From the NCBI RefSeq assembly GCF_000143535.2, contig NC_037326.1:183159-247158 (forward strand): 64,000 nt of DNA, in the 5' to 3' direction. Shown in pieces: positions 9,885 through 22,468 of the stretch (its first letter is position 1; each line of letters begins with the position of its first letter). This DNA comes from Botrytis cinerea B05.10. Taxonomy: Eukaryota; Ascomycota; Leotiomycetes; Helotiales; Sclerotiniaceae. The position numbers and the translations under genes are program-made. The notes under the pieces were generated by a model. It searched no databases. It was given only the letters and a program-made list of their open reading frames with translations, and was not told the origin of the DNA.

Positions 9885-11665
9885 TCCCTATCCATATCCG
9901 CAATCATAATACTAAGCAACACCATCATAATCATAGAAATGTCTTCCCTTTCAAAGATGGTAAACTGTCCTATACGTTGAACTTTTAAATAATCATCCTC
10001 TTCTCCTCCCTCTGGAAGAAGTACCTTGTTTTCCCCATTGCCAATATACTGAATCCACCTCTTTGTATACTTTGCTATGATAAATTTTTGGAAAAATCCA
10101 TATTGATAAAACATGCAACGATAATAATATTTCTTTTTCCTATATATAAATGATTAGCTCGTAATACAACAGATGATATACATTAAAGATGTCAAGAGAC
10201 AAGAGAGAAGAGAAAGCAGAGAAACTCAAAGTAAACTCTGGGAAGGTTTTGAATGGACAGAGAAGAACAAGTGTTTATATTCAAATCACTTACGAAGAAT
10301 CAGCTTCATATTCATCTTCATCTCTACCCATCCCGTACCATTTCTCATAAATAATTGCAGCAAGTTCCGCATCTTCTTGTATAAATATATCTTTTGGCTT
10401 AGAACTAGCTTTGAATTCCGCACAAAGCAACGGCAAGCATGTCATTTTCCCTCTATCGTTGTAACTGCTATCTATTTTCACCTTTTGTGGATGTTCCTTC
10501 TCGTCCTTCTCGCCCTTGACCTGGCCTTGATCACAATGACTTCTGATAATAGCATCGACGGCTGCATTGAATCCCCAATTGCTTTTGTCATTGATGTTAA
10601 TAGAGCCAAATGAAAACTTTTGTTGTATAGGTACCATTCGATACTTCTGGCTGACATGCTTCCCATTCGTATTCGTATATGTATGTGAGACCAAAGGATT
10701 TGAGATAAAAAAGGACCCTGATGTTGAGTGCTTAACATACTTGCATAAGGCTGTACAGAAATTGCTGGCAAAGTTATTGATGATTGCTTCACCATCAGTA
10801 GCTGTGATGGGGATTTTCCTTCTCTCTGAGATCGGTATTCCTCTTCCTCTTCCTCTTCCTCTTCCTCTTTATTACCTACATCAGAATGATCTGGATTCAA
10901 AAGGGAACGGATGGGCTTACTTGAGGGTCCTTTCGAAGCTAGCGTAGGTGAAACATTCGATAGATCAGCCAACTGCGCTATCCGTCCACGCAACAATGTA
11001 TAATTCCGATCAATATTACCCATGTTATCATGATACTTTTTATCATCCTTTTGGAGAGGAAATCGGTTCCCTACTTCTGATCCTGATTCCATTTTTATAT
11101 CAAAACTGTTCAAAAATGGTAGCTCAAATATTCCACATTCATCAACGAGTTGTCTTTTTGAACTGGACGATTGTAAATTGGTGGCCTGGTATAATGATGA
11201 TAATAAGGAGGAGGAGACGATAAGGTCTATATAATTATGGATTTCTGGATTGATATGCGAAGATGTAGATGAGCTTTTGGCTTTTCTTGGTGCTTGTGGT
11301 GTTTGTTGCGTGCTGTCCGAGGGCGTGGTATGTTTGGGGGTTGAGGTGGTCTTCTGTTGATTGCAGAGGTCAGAGGGTGATGGATCTGATAATAATTGAG
11401 ACTTTGCACTATTAGATGCTAAGGATTTTGAATCTAATTGTTTGAAAAAAAGATCCTTTATAATGTTATTAGTTGTTGGTTTTCATACCAACTTCAATAC
11501 ATTCTCATTATCGATAGCCTCATTTAAGCTCAGTATTATTAGAACTGTATTCTACAACTCCTGGTTTGTATATCCATTTTCAAATAGAAAATCTTTGATA
11601 TTGAGAAAATTGGTTTTATCTTGTTGTTGTAATATGTGAAGGAAAATATGGTCATCTTCTTTCAT
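9885..11665 (-). pseudogene. Large unknown gene with possible nuclease-like xEFK motif, decayed
   Basis: Minus strand from ATG 11663-11665 (good CAACAATGA context) to TAA 9885-9887. The N-terminus is protein-like (Asp-Asp-His-Ile-Phe-Leu-His-Ile-Leu-Gln) but broken by TAG 11552-11554 and TGA 11483-11485. It continues through a Ser/Thr/Pro-rich linker to a (GGAAGA)n tract near 10838-10870, where the plausible frame shifts by one. The downstream frame holds Leu-Leu-Cys-Ala-Glu-Phe-Lys near 10410, then a good intron (GTAAGT donor at 10291, ATATAG acceptor near 10148) that restores phase into an aromatic- and Lys-rich segment ending Phe-Glu-Arg-Glu-Asp. The Glu-X-Lys motif could belong to a restriction-endonuclease-like fold, but that is a weak inference. 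The last stop may itself be mutated: the frame continues into a Lys/Arg-rich tail. Confidence 0.5.
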
Positions 11666-12030
11666 TGTTGAGCCAGATAGATCGAGTTTGTGATTGCGAG
11701 GTTGTTGCGGATTCTGATTCTTATAATAATGAGTAGGATAATAATGTTCGCTTATTTTTGCTTATTGAAAGAGAGGGGGAGGGGGTGTGGGATATTATTG
11801 CTGTTATGGTTGTGGCTGTTCTCGATTGTTTAGATGTGAAAGAGTAAAGTTTGGAAGAATATTTTTGCTTTTTGTGAATTTCTGTCATTCTCTAGGGGTT
11901 GATGGAGGAAATGGAGTTGACAATGATATATGTAATGCTTCTGTATTATCGCGTTTAGGTATACTGGGATGGTATTAATGAATGAGTAGTAAAGCTGAGG
12001 AATGACTATTGATTTGTTCTAGATGAGTAC
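11666..12030. promoter_or_regulatory. Upstream region of the minus-strand gene
   Basis: On the minus strand this contains a long pyrimidine tract (complement of 11771-11788, AGAGAGGGGGAGGGGGTG), typical of fungal promoters, and little else. No separate gene is supported. Confidence 0.35.
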
Positions 12031-12033
12031 CTA

Positions 12034-12673
12034 CTCTATAATGATAGAATCCGTAGGTAACAAAGCGACTGCTTTATAAACTCAAGAAAATCTTCAATAA
12101 TTTTATAATAAATTTGAAAAAGCGTTTTTAAAATATTAATTAAAAGACTTTTTCTTTTTTAAATAATTAAATTTTTTTTTAAAAGAATTTAATGAATTTC
12201 TTGGATTTGAAAATTAATTCTAACTTTTAATTTAAAAATTATTAAAATATTTACTTATTTTGAATTCGATTATTAATCAATAAAATAAATATATAAATTG
12301 AAATTATAAAATATTCTTACTTATATAATATATTCTATATAATATAATATAATAATAAACTTCTAATTAAAAAAGAAATTGAAAATAAAATAAATAAATA
12401 ATTTACCCCTCATTCCCCCTCTCCTTTAAACTTTCAATTAATACTCTTTATTCACTTTATAATTCTTACACTCATTCCTTTCTTTCTTTTAACTTTTACA
12501 CTCACTTTCCTTTTATTTACCTTTCCTTCAATTTTAATATTTATTGAATTCTGAATTCTCTAAAGCTTATAACGAAGAGAATATATTATAAATATAATAT
12601 ACATATTAAAATTTATACAAGGATTTATATTAAATTTCTTTTCATCAAAAATATTAATTTTGCTATCACAGAG
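12034..12673 (+). mobile_element. Family A element, copy A4 (forward)
   Basis: Starts CTCTATAATGATAGAATCC and ends TTTTGCTATCACAGAG. Flanked by CTA at 12031-12033 and 12674-12676. 640 bp, somewhat shortened inside compared with A1. Confidence 0.85.
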
Positions 12674-12676
12674 CTA

Positions 12677-13424
12677 TCAATAAATATTAGATTTAATATT
12701 TGATATAAGTTTAAGATATAGAACTTTTTATATTATAACTCTTCTCCTTTAGTTCTCTTCTTTCTTTTCCTTTTTAGAATTCAATTTCAGAATATCTAAT
12801 TAATATTTCATAATAATATTTCATTATGAAATATAAAGAAGTGAATATAAAACTTAGACTTATTTAATCAAGAAGTAGATGATTTAACTTACAAATTAAG
12901 GCTATAATAAAGTATGAGATAATATAGAATAATAAAATGAACCATTAAATTATAATTCTATTATTTATGAGCAGAATACTTTACTCAAAGCACGTCCCAC
13001 AATCTAATAAAATATATGATGATTGATAGCCTATATTTAAATAAAGTATTATCAATCTAATGAATGAATATCTTTGAGGTTTTCAAAAGGAATTCTCAAT
13101 TTCCTTTTAGATTAAAGTATTGTATAATTTTTGATTATACAAGTATCTTGCTTACATCAGCCTTATCAATCATCTTTGTCGAATCAGTCTTATCAAATCA
13201 TTAAGTTTTATTATAAAATATAGCTGGTGTTATTAAATTCAGGTAAAACAAGGCTAACAAAGTAAATAAATGTTTATAAGTATCTCGATATCTTCCATCA
13301 ATATAAGCATCTCAGATATAACAACATCTCCATTCCCATTTGAACTCTATCTCAACTCTATCTCGACTATCCTCACTTTTCCAACCTTCTCTTTTGCTAG
13401 CTTACTTCTTCCTCTTTCATTATT
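12677..13424. other. AT-rich spacer and promoter side of the next gene
   Basis: 12677-13250 is AT-rich without recognised repeat ends. 13320-13420 is more pyrimidine-rich and lies directly upstream of an ATG, so it may be the old promoter of the next relic. Confidence 0.3.
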
Positions 13425-14960
13425 ATGACTCCTTTATCAGACAACAAAAAGGACATGTCTCATTTGTTCAATTCTTTTTGTAATTCTCTTCTCTCACACA
13501 AATCCTATAGAATGAAGCATCTGTCCGAAACGATCTCCATCCCTTTACATGATCTCGAAACGACAATACCAGGTGTTAGCAAAATGAACTCATTTGATTT
13601 TCGACTAGTGGTCCCAGTGGACAGTGACCCTAGCTTATCCACCCGACAACCATCTGGGTTGTTGATGGCACAACCACAATCAAACCCAAACCCAAACCCA
13701 AACCCAAGACTCGGATCACCACCATCACCCAAGACCAAAACAAAATCAAGACTTAGATCGCCTCCACAATCACATTCATAACTGAAGCCAAAACCATCAT
13801 CGTCAACATCATCATCGTCGCCATCATCATCTCTAACTACGTCAATCTCCTCCTCTTTCGAGAATGACATCGAAATTTCCGATACCACTTTCACACCCTC
13901 ATCATTTAACTATACTCCTCTTGCCCGTCTTCAATGCACCGAAGATTCATCCCAGGTAAAGAATAATTACCACCACCCGAGTTTCTTTCCGCTTGCACAA
14001 AAACATCTCAAGGATTTATACACTAAGTTGAGATGTTATTCCGAGTCCACTGAGACAAGAATCCGAATGTCAAAAATTAACGAAGTCCTCGATTCTCGGA
14101 ACCATTCGCCTCATTGTTGGACCGAAAATATTGCAAATAACTTTGTATTGACACATTATACTCTATCAGAAATTCTACCTTTGGTTCGAGATAATTCTTT
14201 TCTATCGCAAAAGAGTCAATCATTGTCAACTTGGAAGAGGTTAATTTATTTACTTCTCCTTCATGCACATAACACAACAAGAGTTAACTTGTCATCTATA
14301 TAAACAGATTCGAAGAGGAAGATTTTTATGATATATTACTTCGTAAAGGTAATACTCAGCAAATCGAGAATACTTCAGGCCTTCCAAACTTAAGCATATG
14401 GAAAGTTTTATCCCTATTCAAAAATCCCCAATGTCTTGGTTGTATTGCGTTTGCCGTGTCGACACAAATATGGGAAATGCTACTGCCAATATCGATAATA
14501 TAAATAGGAATAACATTGATACCTCCTCAACCCTTCTTCGAGTCGAATTATTTTGTCTTTTTATTTTATTAGCTCGACACATCGATCCTCGAATGAATTG
14601 TGAGAATTACCGTCAATTGATAAGGGACGATGAGAAAGGAAATGGTTGGGTTACAAGGTCGGTATGTACTATTTCACTCAAGACTCTTCAATTTTTCCAA
14701 ACTTTGAAACATAAATTAATATAGAATCCTAAAGGCTGTTACAATCTTCTTAACAAAAACGCATTTTTGAGTTGTTGAAGCGAGATCGAATGAAGGCACA
14801 TGGGATCAGACCGCGTCGGTGGAAATGCGTGTTCATATCAGGAAGAGCATTAGATGGGATGAAGTGGATTTCAAGGATGAGAGGTATAACGAAGAAGTTT
14901 GGAGAGAGCTTGTCAGTTGGTCATTCTTGTCAGCGGATAAATCTAGGGATACTTAATGCA
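13425..14960 (+). pseudogene. Unknown multi-exon gene, decayed
   Basis: From ATG 13425 one frame runs to 14239 with a single stop (TAA 13779-13781, explicable as CAA). It encodes a low-complexity N-terminal half, with an Asn-Pro repeat near 13681-13706 and Ser/Lys/Pro runs, then an ordinary helical-looking stretch (His-Leu-Lys-Asp-Leu-Tyr-Thr-Lys-Leu-Arg). A clean intron follows (GT 14240 to CAG 14307, 68 nt), and the phase is kept into Phe-Glu-Glu-Asp-Phe-Tyr-Asp-Ile-Leu-Leu. Beyond about 14450 the frame changes and pieces at 14500-14720 and 14770-14950 are protein-like in different frames, so either more introns or indels are present. No family recognised. Confidence 0.5.
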
Positions 14961-15719
14961 AGTTGATTTGGTTGAATGGTACTATCTAATGATTGATTGT
15001 GATTTATTATTAGTTGAGAAAATTACTTGGTGTGAAGTGATAGGATGGGATAGAAAAGAAAGGGGGCAAGTATCTAATCTAGTTCGAGAGACTAGAGAGT
15101 TTAGCAATGTATGTGAAGTGGTGGAATTAATTGATTAATGGATGATGTAGAAGAAAAAGAAAAAGAAAGGAGTTGAGAGTGATGGAGTAGGTAATGGGTG
15201 GGTTAATGATATGGAGGGGCGCGGCAGGGGTGAAGTGACGAAAAAGAGAGAACAGGGCGAGGAGCATTCTAATAAACGAGTATTTTGGAAGACACTACTT
15301 GTCAGCTATTTAGATAAATTCTGGTTGGCTATGAGGATGATTAGCCGACACATACCGGGTATAAGCACTTTAAAAAAGTAGACACTAATCCCAATCCCAA
15401 TCTTTACTTTAGAGAAGTTCTATCAACTATGCAATTGTGTAAGTAATGGATCCACTTCGATCGTTTGTGCCCATATCTAACAGGTATGAGAGTTTCTTGA
15501 AGAGGTCCTCGAATCTTAAGATTGAGTAAGGGGTAATTCGAGTGTGTGGTAAGAGGGCATGAAGCGATGGGATCAAACAACAAGATGAAATATAACATCT
15601 ATAAGAAACAATGATTTTTATATTCAGATTCGTCGGAAGGATCAGTTACATGTTAAGATTGCGATAGATTTGACAACTCAAAATGAAGTAGAGGAAGGAG
15701 ACAGTGAGGGATGGGGGTG
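14961..15719. other. Low-information region after the gene
   Basis: Contains short open stretches on both strands without protein-like character that I would defend. Composition is moderate. It ends where family A copy A7 begins. Confidence 0.3.
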
Positions 15720-15858
15720 CCTTGTAGTAGTAAGATTAATATTTTGAACAAAAAGAAATTCAAGATAATTCTCTATATAAATTTCTATTTTGTATATTAT
15801 AATATTAATTATTTATTTTATTAGTAATAGACAAAAGTGAAACTTTTTATAATCTAAG

Positions 15859-16596
15859 TCGATTATTCTGTTTTCTAATCATCTCTATTTTGGGCTACTT
15901 TTTTAGTTTATTAATTTCTCTATTAATATCTAATCTAATTTGATATAAATCTAGATATGTAAAGTTTAAATTATTTTATAAACTTATTTTGAAGTTTTAG
16001 ATTTTTAGATTTTTTTATATAGAAATTTGAAATTTCAAAATATTGATTTTTGAATTTACATAGGAATAATATATAAATTTAAAACTTTTATAAAATCTTT
16101 AATAACTTTTTAATAATTATTATTAAAGAATAATTTTATTTTTGAGGTTTTTAAATTTAAATCTATATAAAGATTTATTTTTTTTTTGGAAAAAGTTCTT
16201 ATTACTTATAAAGATATAATTTAAATAGAAAAAAATAATCCTTATAATTTCAAACATGCTTTTTTAATACTTATTTATAAAATTTAATTAACTTTTTTTT
16301 AATTTTTAAAATAAATATTCTCTAAGTTTATAATAAAACTTAATCAATTTTTTATATTTTTTTGATAATCTTTTTTAATAATCTTTTTTATAAAAGATTT
16401 TATATAATTTTTATATAAGTTTAAAAAATTAATATTTTAAAACTCTAAATTTCAATTTAGAAAAATCCTAAGAACCTAAAATATATATAAACAAATTTGC
16501 ATTAAATTATATTTATAGATAAGAAAGTTAGAAATATTAATTTTCATATAAATAGGTAATTCAAAATAGGAGTAGTTAGAAAGTAGATTAGTCGAC
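15859..16596. mobile_element. Family B long-TIR element, copy B1, inside A7
   Basis: Imperfect inverted repeats of about 40 bp: the left end begins TCGATTATTCTGTTTTCTAA, and the right end in reverse complement begins TCGACTAATCTACTTTCTAA. Both continue into a CTATTTTG block. The 738-bp interior is AT-rich and non-coding. The interior is similar to a second copy at 59919-60523, including an AAATATTGATTTT region. Confidence 0.7.
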
Positions 16597-16655
16597 TTAT
16601 TTATTATCGAATTTTAATAGAAAAAGAGAAAATAAGAGTTCTATATAAAGCTTTT

Positions 16656-16944
16656 TATTATATAATGATAGCATATCACGAGGTATACGTATGATTGAAT
16701 AAAATGTTAATAATAGGGTTATATATTGAATGATAATGTGACTTAATCCTCTTACTAGTTGAAAGTAAGAGGAGTATAAATATCAAGTAAACCCTAGCCT
16801 CAGGCTATAGCAATTGTGGATTATCCCTCATACTAGGATCCACTCCTAAGCTCCGTTTCGGAGCGCCTGTGGATTTACCTCGTTTAAAGAGGGGATCAAT
16901 CACGTGTGTAATTCACGTGAGTCCGGCTAGCTCTTTCCATTACA
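16656..16944. mobile_element. Solo-LTR-like insert in A7
   Basis: 289 bp, flanked by CTTTT at 16651-16655 and 16945-16949. It starts TATTATATAATG (TG mutated to TA) and ends CTTTCCATTACA. Part of it is GC-richer than its surroundings and has palindromes CTCCGTTTCGGAG and CACGTG...CACGTG. No protein-coding capacity. A five-base duplication and CA end suit a solo LTR, but no partner copy is present in the window. Confidence 0.55.
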
Positions 16945-17010
16945 CTTTTAGAGATTTTAGAATCTTTAAATATTAGAGTTATAGAATAGATCAATGAAAG
17001 AGTATATATA

Positions 17011-17555
17011 TAATAGTCGACTCTTTTAAGCAACCTCCTCATTCCTAGTCGGAGAAAGCGATTATTCTTGAAAAGCGGTTGTTCTCAAAAAATTTCGAAA
17101 ATATAGTATATATACTTTCTAGAAATTAATTTATCGATAAAACTTTAATTGTATATTATTATTAATATTCCTAATCATTTTAGAAACCCTTTTCTTCTTT
17201 AAATTCTTCAAATCCTTTATCTATTTCTTTTTCTTTTTTAATTCTATTTATATAATATTTATACATTTCTATTGAAATAGTTAGATAGTAAAATATTAAA
17301 GTATTTTATTTTTGATAATCTTTTAACTTCTTTATTTTTAATTATTCTTTTTTTTTAAAAAATTTGTTTATTCCTCTTTAATAACTTTATTATATCTAGT
17401 TTTAATATTATCTATTATAATAGATATGATATATAATAATATTTTTTTATCTGTTCTAATTAATGATTCAATAGTTCATTTAGTATTTACTAATAAATTA
17501 TTTTCTATTAATTTATTATCTCATCTTATAATTTATTTAATAAATTAAAAATACG
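17011..17555. other. AT-rich repeat relic
   Basis: Very AT-rich. No ends or frames recognised. Confidence 0.3.
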
Positions 17556-17772
17556 ATAAATTACTCTCATACCCCTCAAATATCATTTAATTACTCTCAT
17601 ACCCCTCAAATGGAAAAAAATTACTCTTATACCCCTTAGATTCTATAATAAACAATAAAAAAATAGATTCTATAATTAAAAGTATAGATTCTATAATGAA
17701 TAATAAATTATTTCTGAATTTTAGGGTATGAGAGTAATTAAATGACATTTGAGGGGTATGAGAGCAATTTGC
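17556..17772. mobile_element. Short inverted-repeat element built from 30-bp repeats
   Basis: The motif TTACTCTCATACCCCT occurs at 17561, 17591 and (one change) 17621, exactly 30 bp apart. Its reverse complement occurs twice at about 17723 and 17753, again 30 bp apart. The two arms would pair over about 45 bp into a hairpin. The loop holds three copies of TAGATTCTATAAT (17637, 17664, 17685). Probably a MITE whose terminal repeats contain internal tandem repeats. Confidence 0.75.
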
Positions 17773-20560
17773 TGTTAAAAATAATAAGGCTTGTGAAAAT
17801 TATTTAGTAATAAATAGAGATTATAAAGACCTTATAAGTTGAAATAGAATTTGATTTGAATAATGCTTTTATAATATAATACCTGTTTAATATAATATAA
17901 TAAATAAATGATTCGATTATCTAGTAATACACCTTGCTTATCTTAAGGTTCCTATTCGAACTCGTTTAATTATGAGTTAAAAAAGCTATATAAAGCTTAT
18001 ATAGCTATATCGCAACAAAGGAGAAAAACCAACAACTGAAATACCTCATATATATATATATATATATATATAAATACAATTATAAAGTTGCGATTACAGG
18101 GTTATGCTTACGTTTTTTGATTACAAGCTGTTAGCGTCAAATGAAAAGATTAATAAATTAAATGATTATTAGTATTCTGAAAGATAATTATTATTTGAAT
18201 ATAGATTCAAGTGTATTATATAGTCAACTAATGTATTGTATTATAATAATAGTTTTAAATAGGGAATTAAAATATTAGTTTTTATTAGAGATATTATATA
18301 GTTAATAATAAGGACTTTAAAGAGATATTACTCAAACGAGCTGATATTCAACAACTTACTTTGATATAATGCTCGCTATATATAGATCAATTAGCGGGTA
18401 CAAATGCTAATCAATCATTGAAACTGATTCAGATGTCGTAACTAATATATCTTTTTAAGTAAGATTATCTTACATCTAAACCGCCAACTACTAATATGAA
18501 CAATACTATTATCTCCGGGATTTTATATTTATATAGTTAAATCTCACGAGACCTATTATAATCAAGAGTTTGTTTTTATGAGTTTGTTTATCTGCTATGT
18601 TGTTGCTGACGAGAAGATGTGATGGTATTAATGATAATATGATTTAATACTACAGTCTACAATAGCGATTTACAACAAATTGACAGATATGAAAGGGGGA
18701 AAATTGTACGTAAATTCAGCCCAGGCCTCTGTTGACATTATAGTTTCAACCTAAATCTTTTTACATCTTATAATCCTTTACAATTCGCATTGAAGATCTG
18801 ATAATCTTTCTTTTCTTTTTCATAGATAGTTGTTTATAATTAATAAGCTAAAATCGATTACTAATATAGTTTGTGAATAACTATATCTATTGAGAAAATC
18901 AAAAATCTATTGATATAGATTGATATTCAATTTACATTAGTTTAATACTTGTTGTAATTATTATATAGTATTTTGCAACAATCAATTTTATAATCAATCC
19001 TATATTCGATTGTTATAAAAGCATTCCTTTCTCTATTCTCTTCATATTAATTCGCAATTTTTAGAACCTTAGTGATCGTTCGCTGCATTCGTTCATTCAT
19101 TCGTTCATTCAGAGTATTATGTTCTATCGTTGGATATTGAATTCGATATGTATATAGAGATGTAAGAGAGAATAAAATAGTAAAACATTTCTTCATTCGA
19201 TGTTTTAAGTGGAATTCAATTACTAATCTACTGATATACGATTTTCCGCTTTTTCTCATTTCCAGTTTTTAATACCGTCACTAACCTAGCTCAATAAAAT
19301 ATAATCGTTCATACTCGAACATAATAAAATAGGAAATCCCAATGAATCTCCTAATAATTATTTCTCAATAATAATTCAGACTGGGCGAATCGATTAAAAT
19401 AACTAAAAATTAAGATTATATCAGTAGTTGGTTTATCTTTAATATAAAATAAAAATATATAATACTTATTAAATCATTTTAAAGATATATTCGATTTAGT
19501 ATTATTATCTAATTTATTCGACATTTATATAGATAGTATTATCTAATATTCTCAAATACTACTACAACTAAATAGAATATTCCTCAAAATATATACTACA
19601 ATCGAAGTTTGAAAACTATATTATTTCGATTATATAAATAACAAAAAGACTTATTATCTTCTAAATATTAAAATAAGAATATCTATCACTTTAAAACTCT
19701 AAATTAGATCCTATCAAGATTTATTTTTAGAAAATCTAAAAATGATCTGTTTAATCTTTTCTATATTTTTCAAATGTTTTTTTAATTGATTTTCTTTTCT
19801 AAAATCTAAAAATCATATTATTATATTAAAGAATAGTTCATTGAATATTATATTAGAAAGAAGCTACCCCTAACTAATACTAGTAAAAGCTCTACTATAA
19901 TAAAGCTCTTTCTTTTATAACTAATCTTAATTCAATCAATTTAATTGAACTTCTGAATATCTTTAATTCTAATTCTATACTTCTCATCATATCCTATAGA
20001 AAACCATATTTGAAACATATTATAATAAAACCCTAAAAACTCTTGATTCTCAATAGATTCTAAGATTTCTCAAAAGAAAAAAAAAATAATTACTTTTATA
20101 AATCTGTTTTCTTATTTTATTCTAATTTGGAATTCAATCTTATTAAATCATTTCTATTAGAAGATTATCTGAAAAGATCTTCTCGATATCTCTAAACCTT
20201 ATAATTTCATTGAAAATTCTTCCTCTTTAAATTTTCTAATTTTTTCAAATAGAGAACAATGATTTGAGCATATAAAAAGTTCAAAAAGAAATTATCAAAG
20301 TCTAACACACTCTGCGTAAAAAATTTATTGATATCAGTATATACTACCTACTTTCTTTTTCAATCTATTACTTTATAATCCTTCAACCTCTTACCTCAAA
20401 TAGATATCGATTCATTCTAAATCTCAATCTAACCCAGCTACTAATACTTAATTTCAATTCTTTCAAATCAATTCCATTTTAACCTCCTCCTTCTCCAATA
20501 CACTTCGTATTATATATCTACCCCGCTTTATTTTAGATTAAAGGGCAAATGAAGTAGTTA
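17773..20560. other. AT-rich repeat relics, no gene supported
   Basis: Long AT-rich tract with a (TA)n microsatellite at about 18050-18072 and a TTCA/TTCG microsatellite at about 19089-19112. Short open frames here are of the low-complexity kind expected in AT-rich DNA. No transposon ends recognised. Confidence 0.35.
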
Positions 20561-21071
20561 ACAAAGCTAAAGAAATATTAAAAGTTAAAAGCTTGAATAT
20601 ATTTAAGGAAAAATCTTTGATTCATTTATATTACTATGTATTCTTGAAAGTTATTCATTTTGCTATCTTGAATTAAGGTTTTAGGAGTTGGGAATATCAT
20701 CTTCATTGAATTTAATCCCTTTATCAGCTTTAAAAGCCAACAAATCAAGGTTGAGAGGGTCAAAAGTGACAGAGTTATTTAGCTATAGAGATTCGACAAT
20801 CTAAAAATAAGGTGATTGTAGATTGTCTCTACTTGAAGATCAGTATCTAATGAAAGAAGCACCCAATAATTGAAAAGAGTTTGAAATGGTAGTTCACTTG
20901 GTAGCAAAACCCGTGCCACTAACCTCAGCCTGTAAGGAAATTATTACGAATATTGAACTTTGAGGTATAGGTTATTTACACTCAGCCTAACCTTATATAG
21001 ATCTTCCTAACCACACATAGCGAAATCTCTTAGTGGATTATGAAAGCTACGCAGAACTTCACCCATGGGAT
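20561..21071. other. Moderate-GC island flank
   Basis: Composition is closer to genic sequence, but I found no frame that stays protein-like. It probably belonged to the gene relic on its right. Confidence 0.3.
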
Positions 21072-21656
21072 TCATTGAATAAGCCCTTCTTTAGCCGTAC
21101 ATGGGTTGTGGATTCTGTTCAAAGATTTCGTTTTTCTGTAAGCTGCACGAGCCTCATCACCTTTTCCGTCGAGATCATCCACTATCAAACGTTTCGTCTT
21201 GATATTATCATGTTCGGAAATGGGGGCATCATCATTGCTACTATCGCTATTGGTATGACTTATAAGGTGCCATTCATTGTCGCGTTTCCAAATAAAATAA
21301 GAATAGTCAATAAGGTTCTTCTACTTTGCATGAGAAGAATCTATTGTAATCTGTATTAGACCTTGTGTTTGATACAATTGTTGAATTGAATTTCATCCTT
21401 TCAATCTTGAAGCCCGATTTCTTCTATGGGGCCTGGGTCTTTGAAGGTTCTCTTCTCTTTCAGCCATGGCTCGATATTTAATTTGTGAAGACCTTGTGGC
21501 TGAATCGATTCGTGATATCCAATACATTAAGGTGCTAGTTTCACCATTGAACAGTTTGTGATTGAAAGGGAGAAGCTGAATTCTGAGCTTTTGGATTTCA
21601 TGGTCCTTGGGCGCAGACACTGAATTGTTGCGAAGTATTTCGAGTGGCCTACCCAT
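21072..21656 (-). pseudogene. Unknown single-exon gene relic
   Basis: One minus-strand frame from ATG 21654-21656 to TGA 21072-21074 is protein-like throughout (about 195 codons). It has only two internal stops: TGA 21393-21395 (from CGA) and TAG 21321-21323 (from CAG). The residues are polar and highly charged. Near the end there is an acidic/basic run Val-Asp-Asp-Leu-Asp-Gly-Lys-Gly-Asp-Glu-Ala-Arg. The frame also reads well upstream of the ATG for about 25 codons, so the true start may be further right. No family recognised. Confidence 0.55.
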
Positions 21657-22169
21657 TATGACTAGGGGGAGTGAAATTTTCGGATTGGGGCTCTTCTGGC
21701 AGATTTCTAAGCATCACGAGAAAGAGAAAATAATATCCATTGCGATGTGATAAGAAGAATGAACACAGGATATTCTATAATAGCATTTGTAGTGAATCAA
21801 ATTGTGAAATTCCATAATAGGCATAGTAACTCACTTATTAATATCTTACTAATTTACTATATATTATTATATAATATATTCATATAGTAATATTATAATA
21901 TAGTCATATCTCTTACGAGCTTTTTCTCGGCCCTTCGTGACTAAAAATAATAACAGTCTTGCTAACGCTCTTCATAGTTATTTTTAATGCTATTTAGGAC
22001 CTATGCCTATGCTTGTGCTACGCAGTTTTAGAATCCTAAGAATAAATATTTCATTAAAATGTGAATTTTGAAGCTTTTAAAGCTATTCAGAGATTATAAG
22101 CTTTTGGAAGTGGTGATCTATACATAGGCTTAAGCGGGGTATATTCAACCTCGAACTTTTAATAATAAT
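21657..22169. other. Intergenic, no gene seen
   Basis: Mixed composition up to about 21780 (possibly the 5' side of the relic), then AT-rich. No repeat ends recognised. Confidence 0.3.
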
Positions 22170-22468
22170 AACGTAGTTTATTAGTATGTAGACTATATCA
22201 ACATGCGGGCCATTTGAAAATATACTAAAATTAGGCATTTTTCAATATTTTTATTTTAATAACTAATCATTATTTTCGAAAGAAAAAAGAATATTAAATA
22301 ATAGAATTTCGGCTTTTAAAAAGTCTAGTTTTTATATAAATATTTCTATTATATTATAAAAAATTAAATTTTTATAATAATTATATATTATTAAATGAAG
22401 AAAGTACACGGTTACACACAGACGAATTTTATATGTAAAATGATATGACCCGCATACTAATAAACCAC

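Larger units (their letters stand above)
15720..17010 (-). mobile_element. Family A element, copy A7 (reverse), broken by two later insertions
   Basis: Family A sequence begins at 15720 (CCTTGTAGTAGTAAGATT aligns to the A2 left end). It stops at about 15858, resumes at 16597-16655 (TATCGAATTTTAATAGAAAAA aligns to A2 near 6465), stops again, and resumes at 16945 (CTTTTAGAGATTTTAGAAT aligns to A2 near 6510) before fading near 17010. The right end is missing. The gaps are occupied by a family B element and by a solo-LTR-like insert. Confidence 0.7.

Noticed and set aside
10567..10947. 126-codon + strand open frame
   Set aside because: It lies opposite a better minus-strand reading with an intron that keeps phase. 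The Leu/Pro repeat is the complement of the hexamer tract.
9885..11665. Confident assignment to a fungal PD-(D/E)XK nuclease family
   Set aside because: Only the Glu-X-Lys part is visible and the rest does not match patterns I can recall, so I left it as a possibility.
13505..13894. 129-codon minus-strand Asp/Gly-rich frame
   Set aside because: It is the complement of Ser/Pro/Asn-rich codons in the + strand relic at 13425, which has a phase-keeping intron.
17561..17770. Evenly spaced 30-bp repeats as a CRISPR array
   Set aside because: The host is a eukaryote, the repeats are arranged in two inverted arms and spacers are not unique 30-mers. It is an inverted-repeat element.
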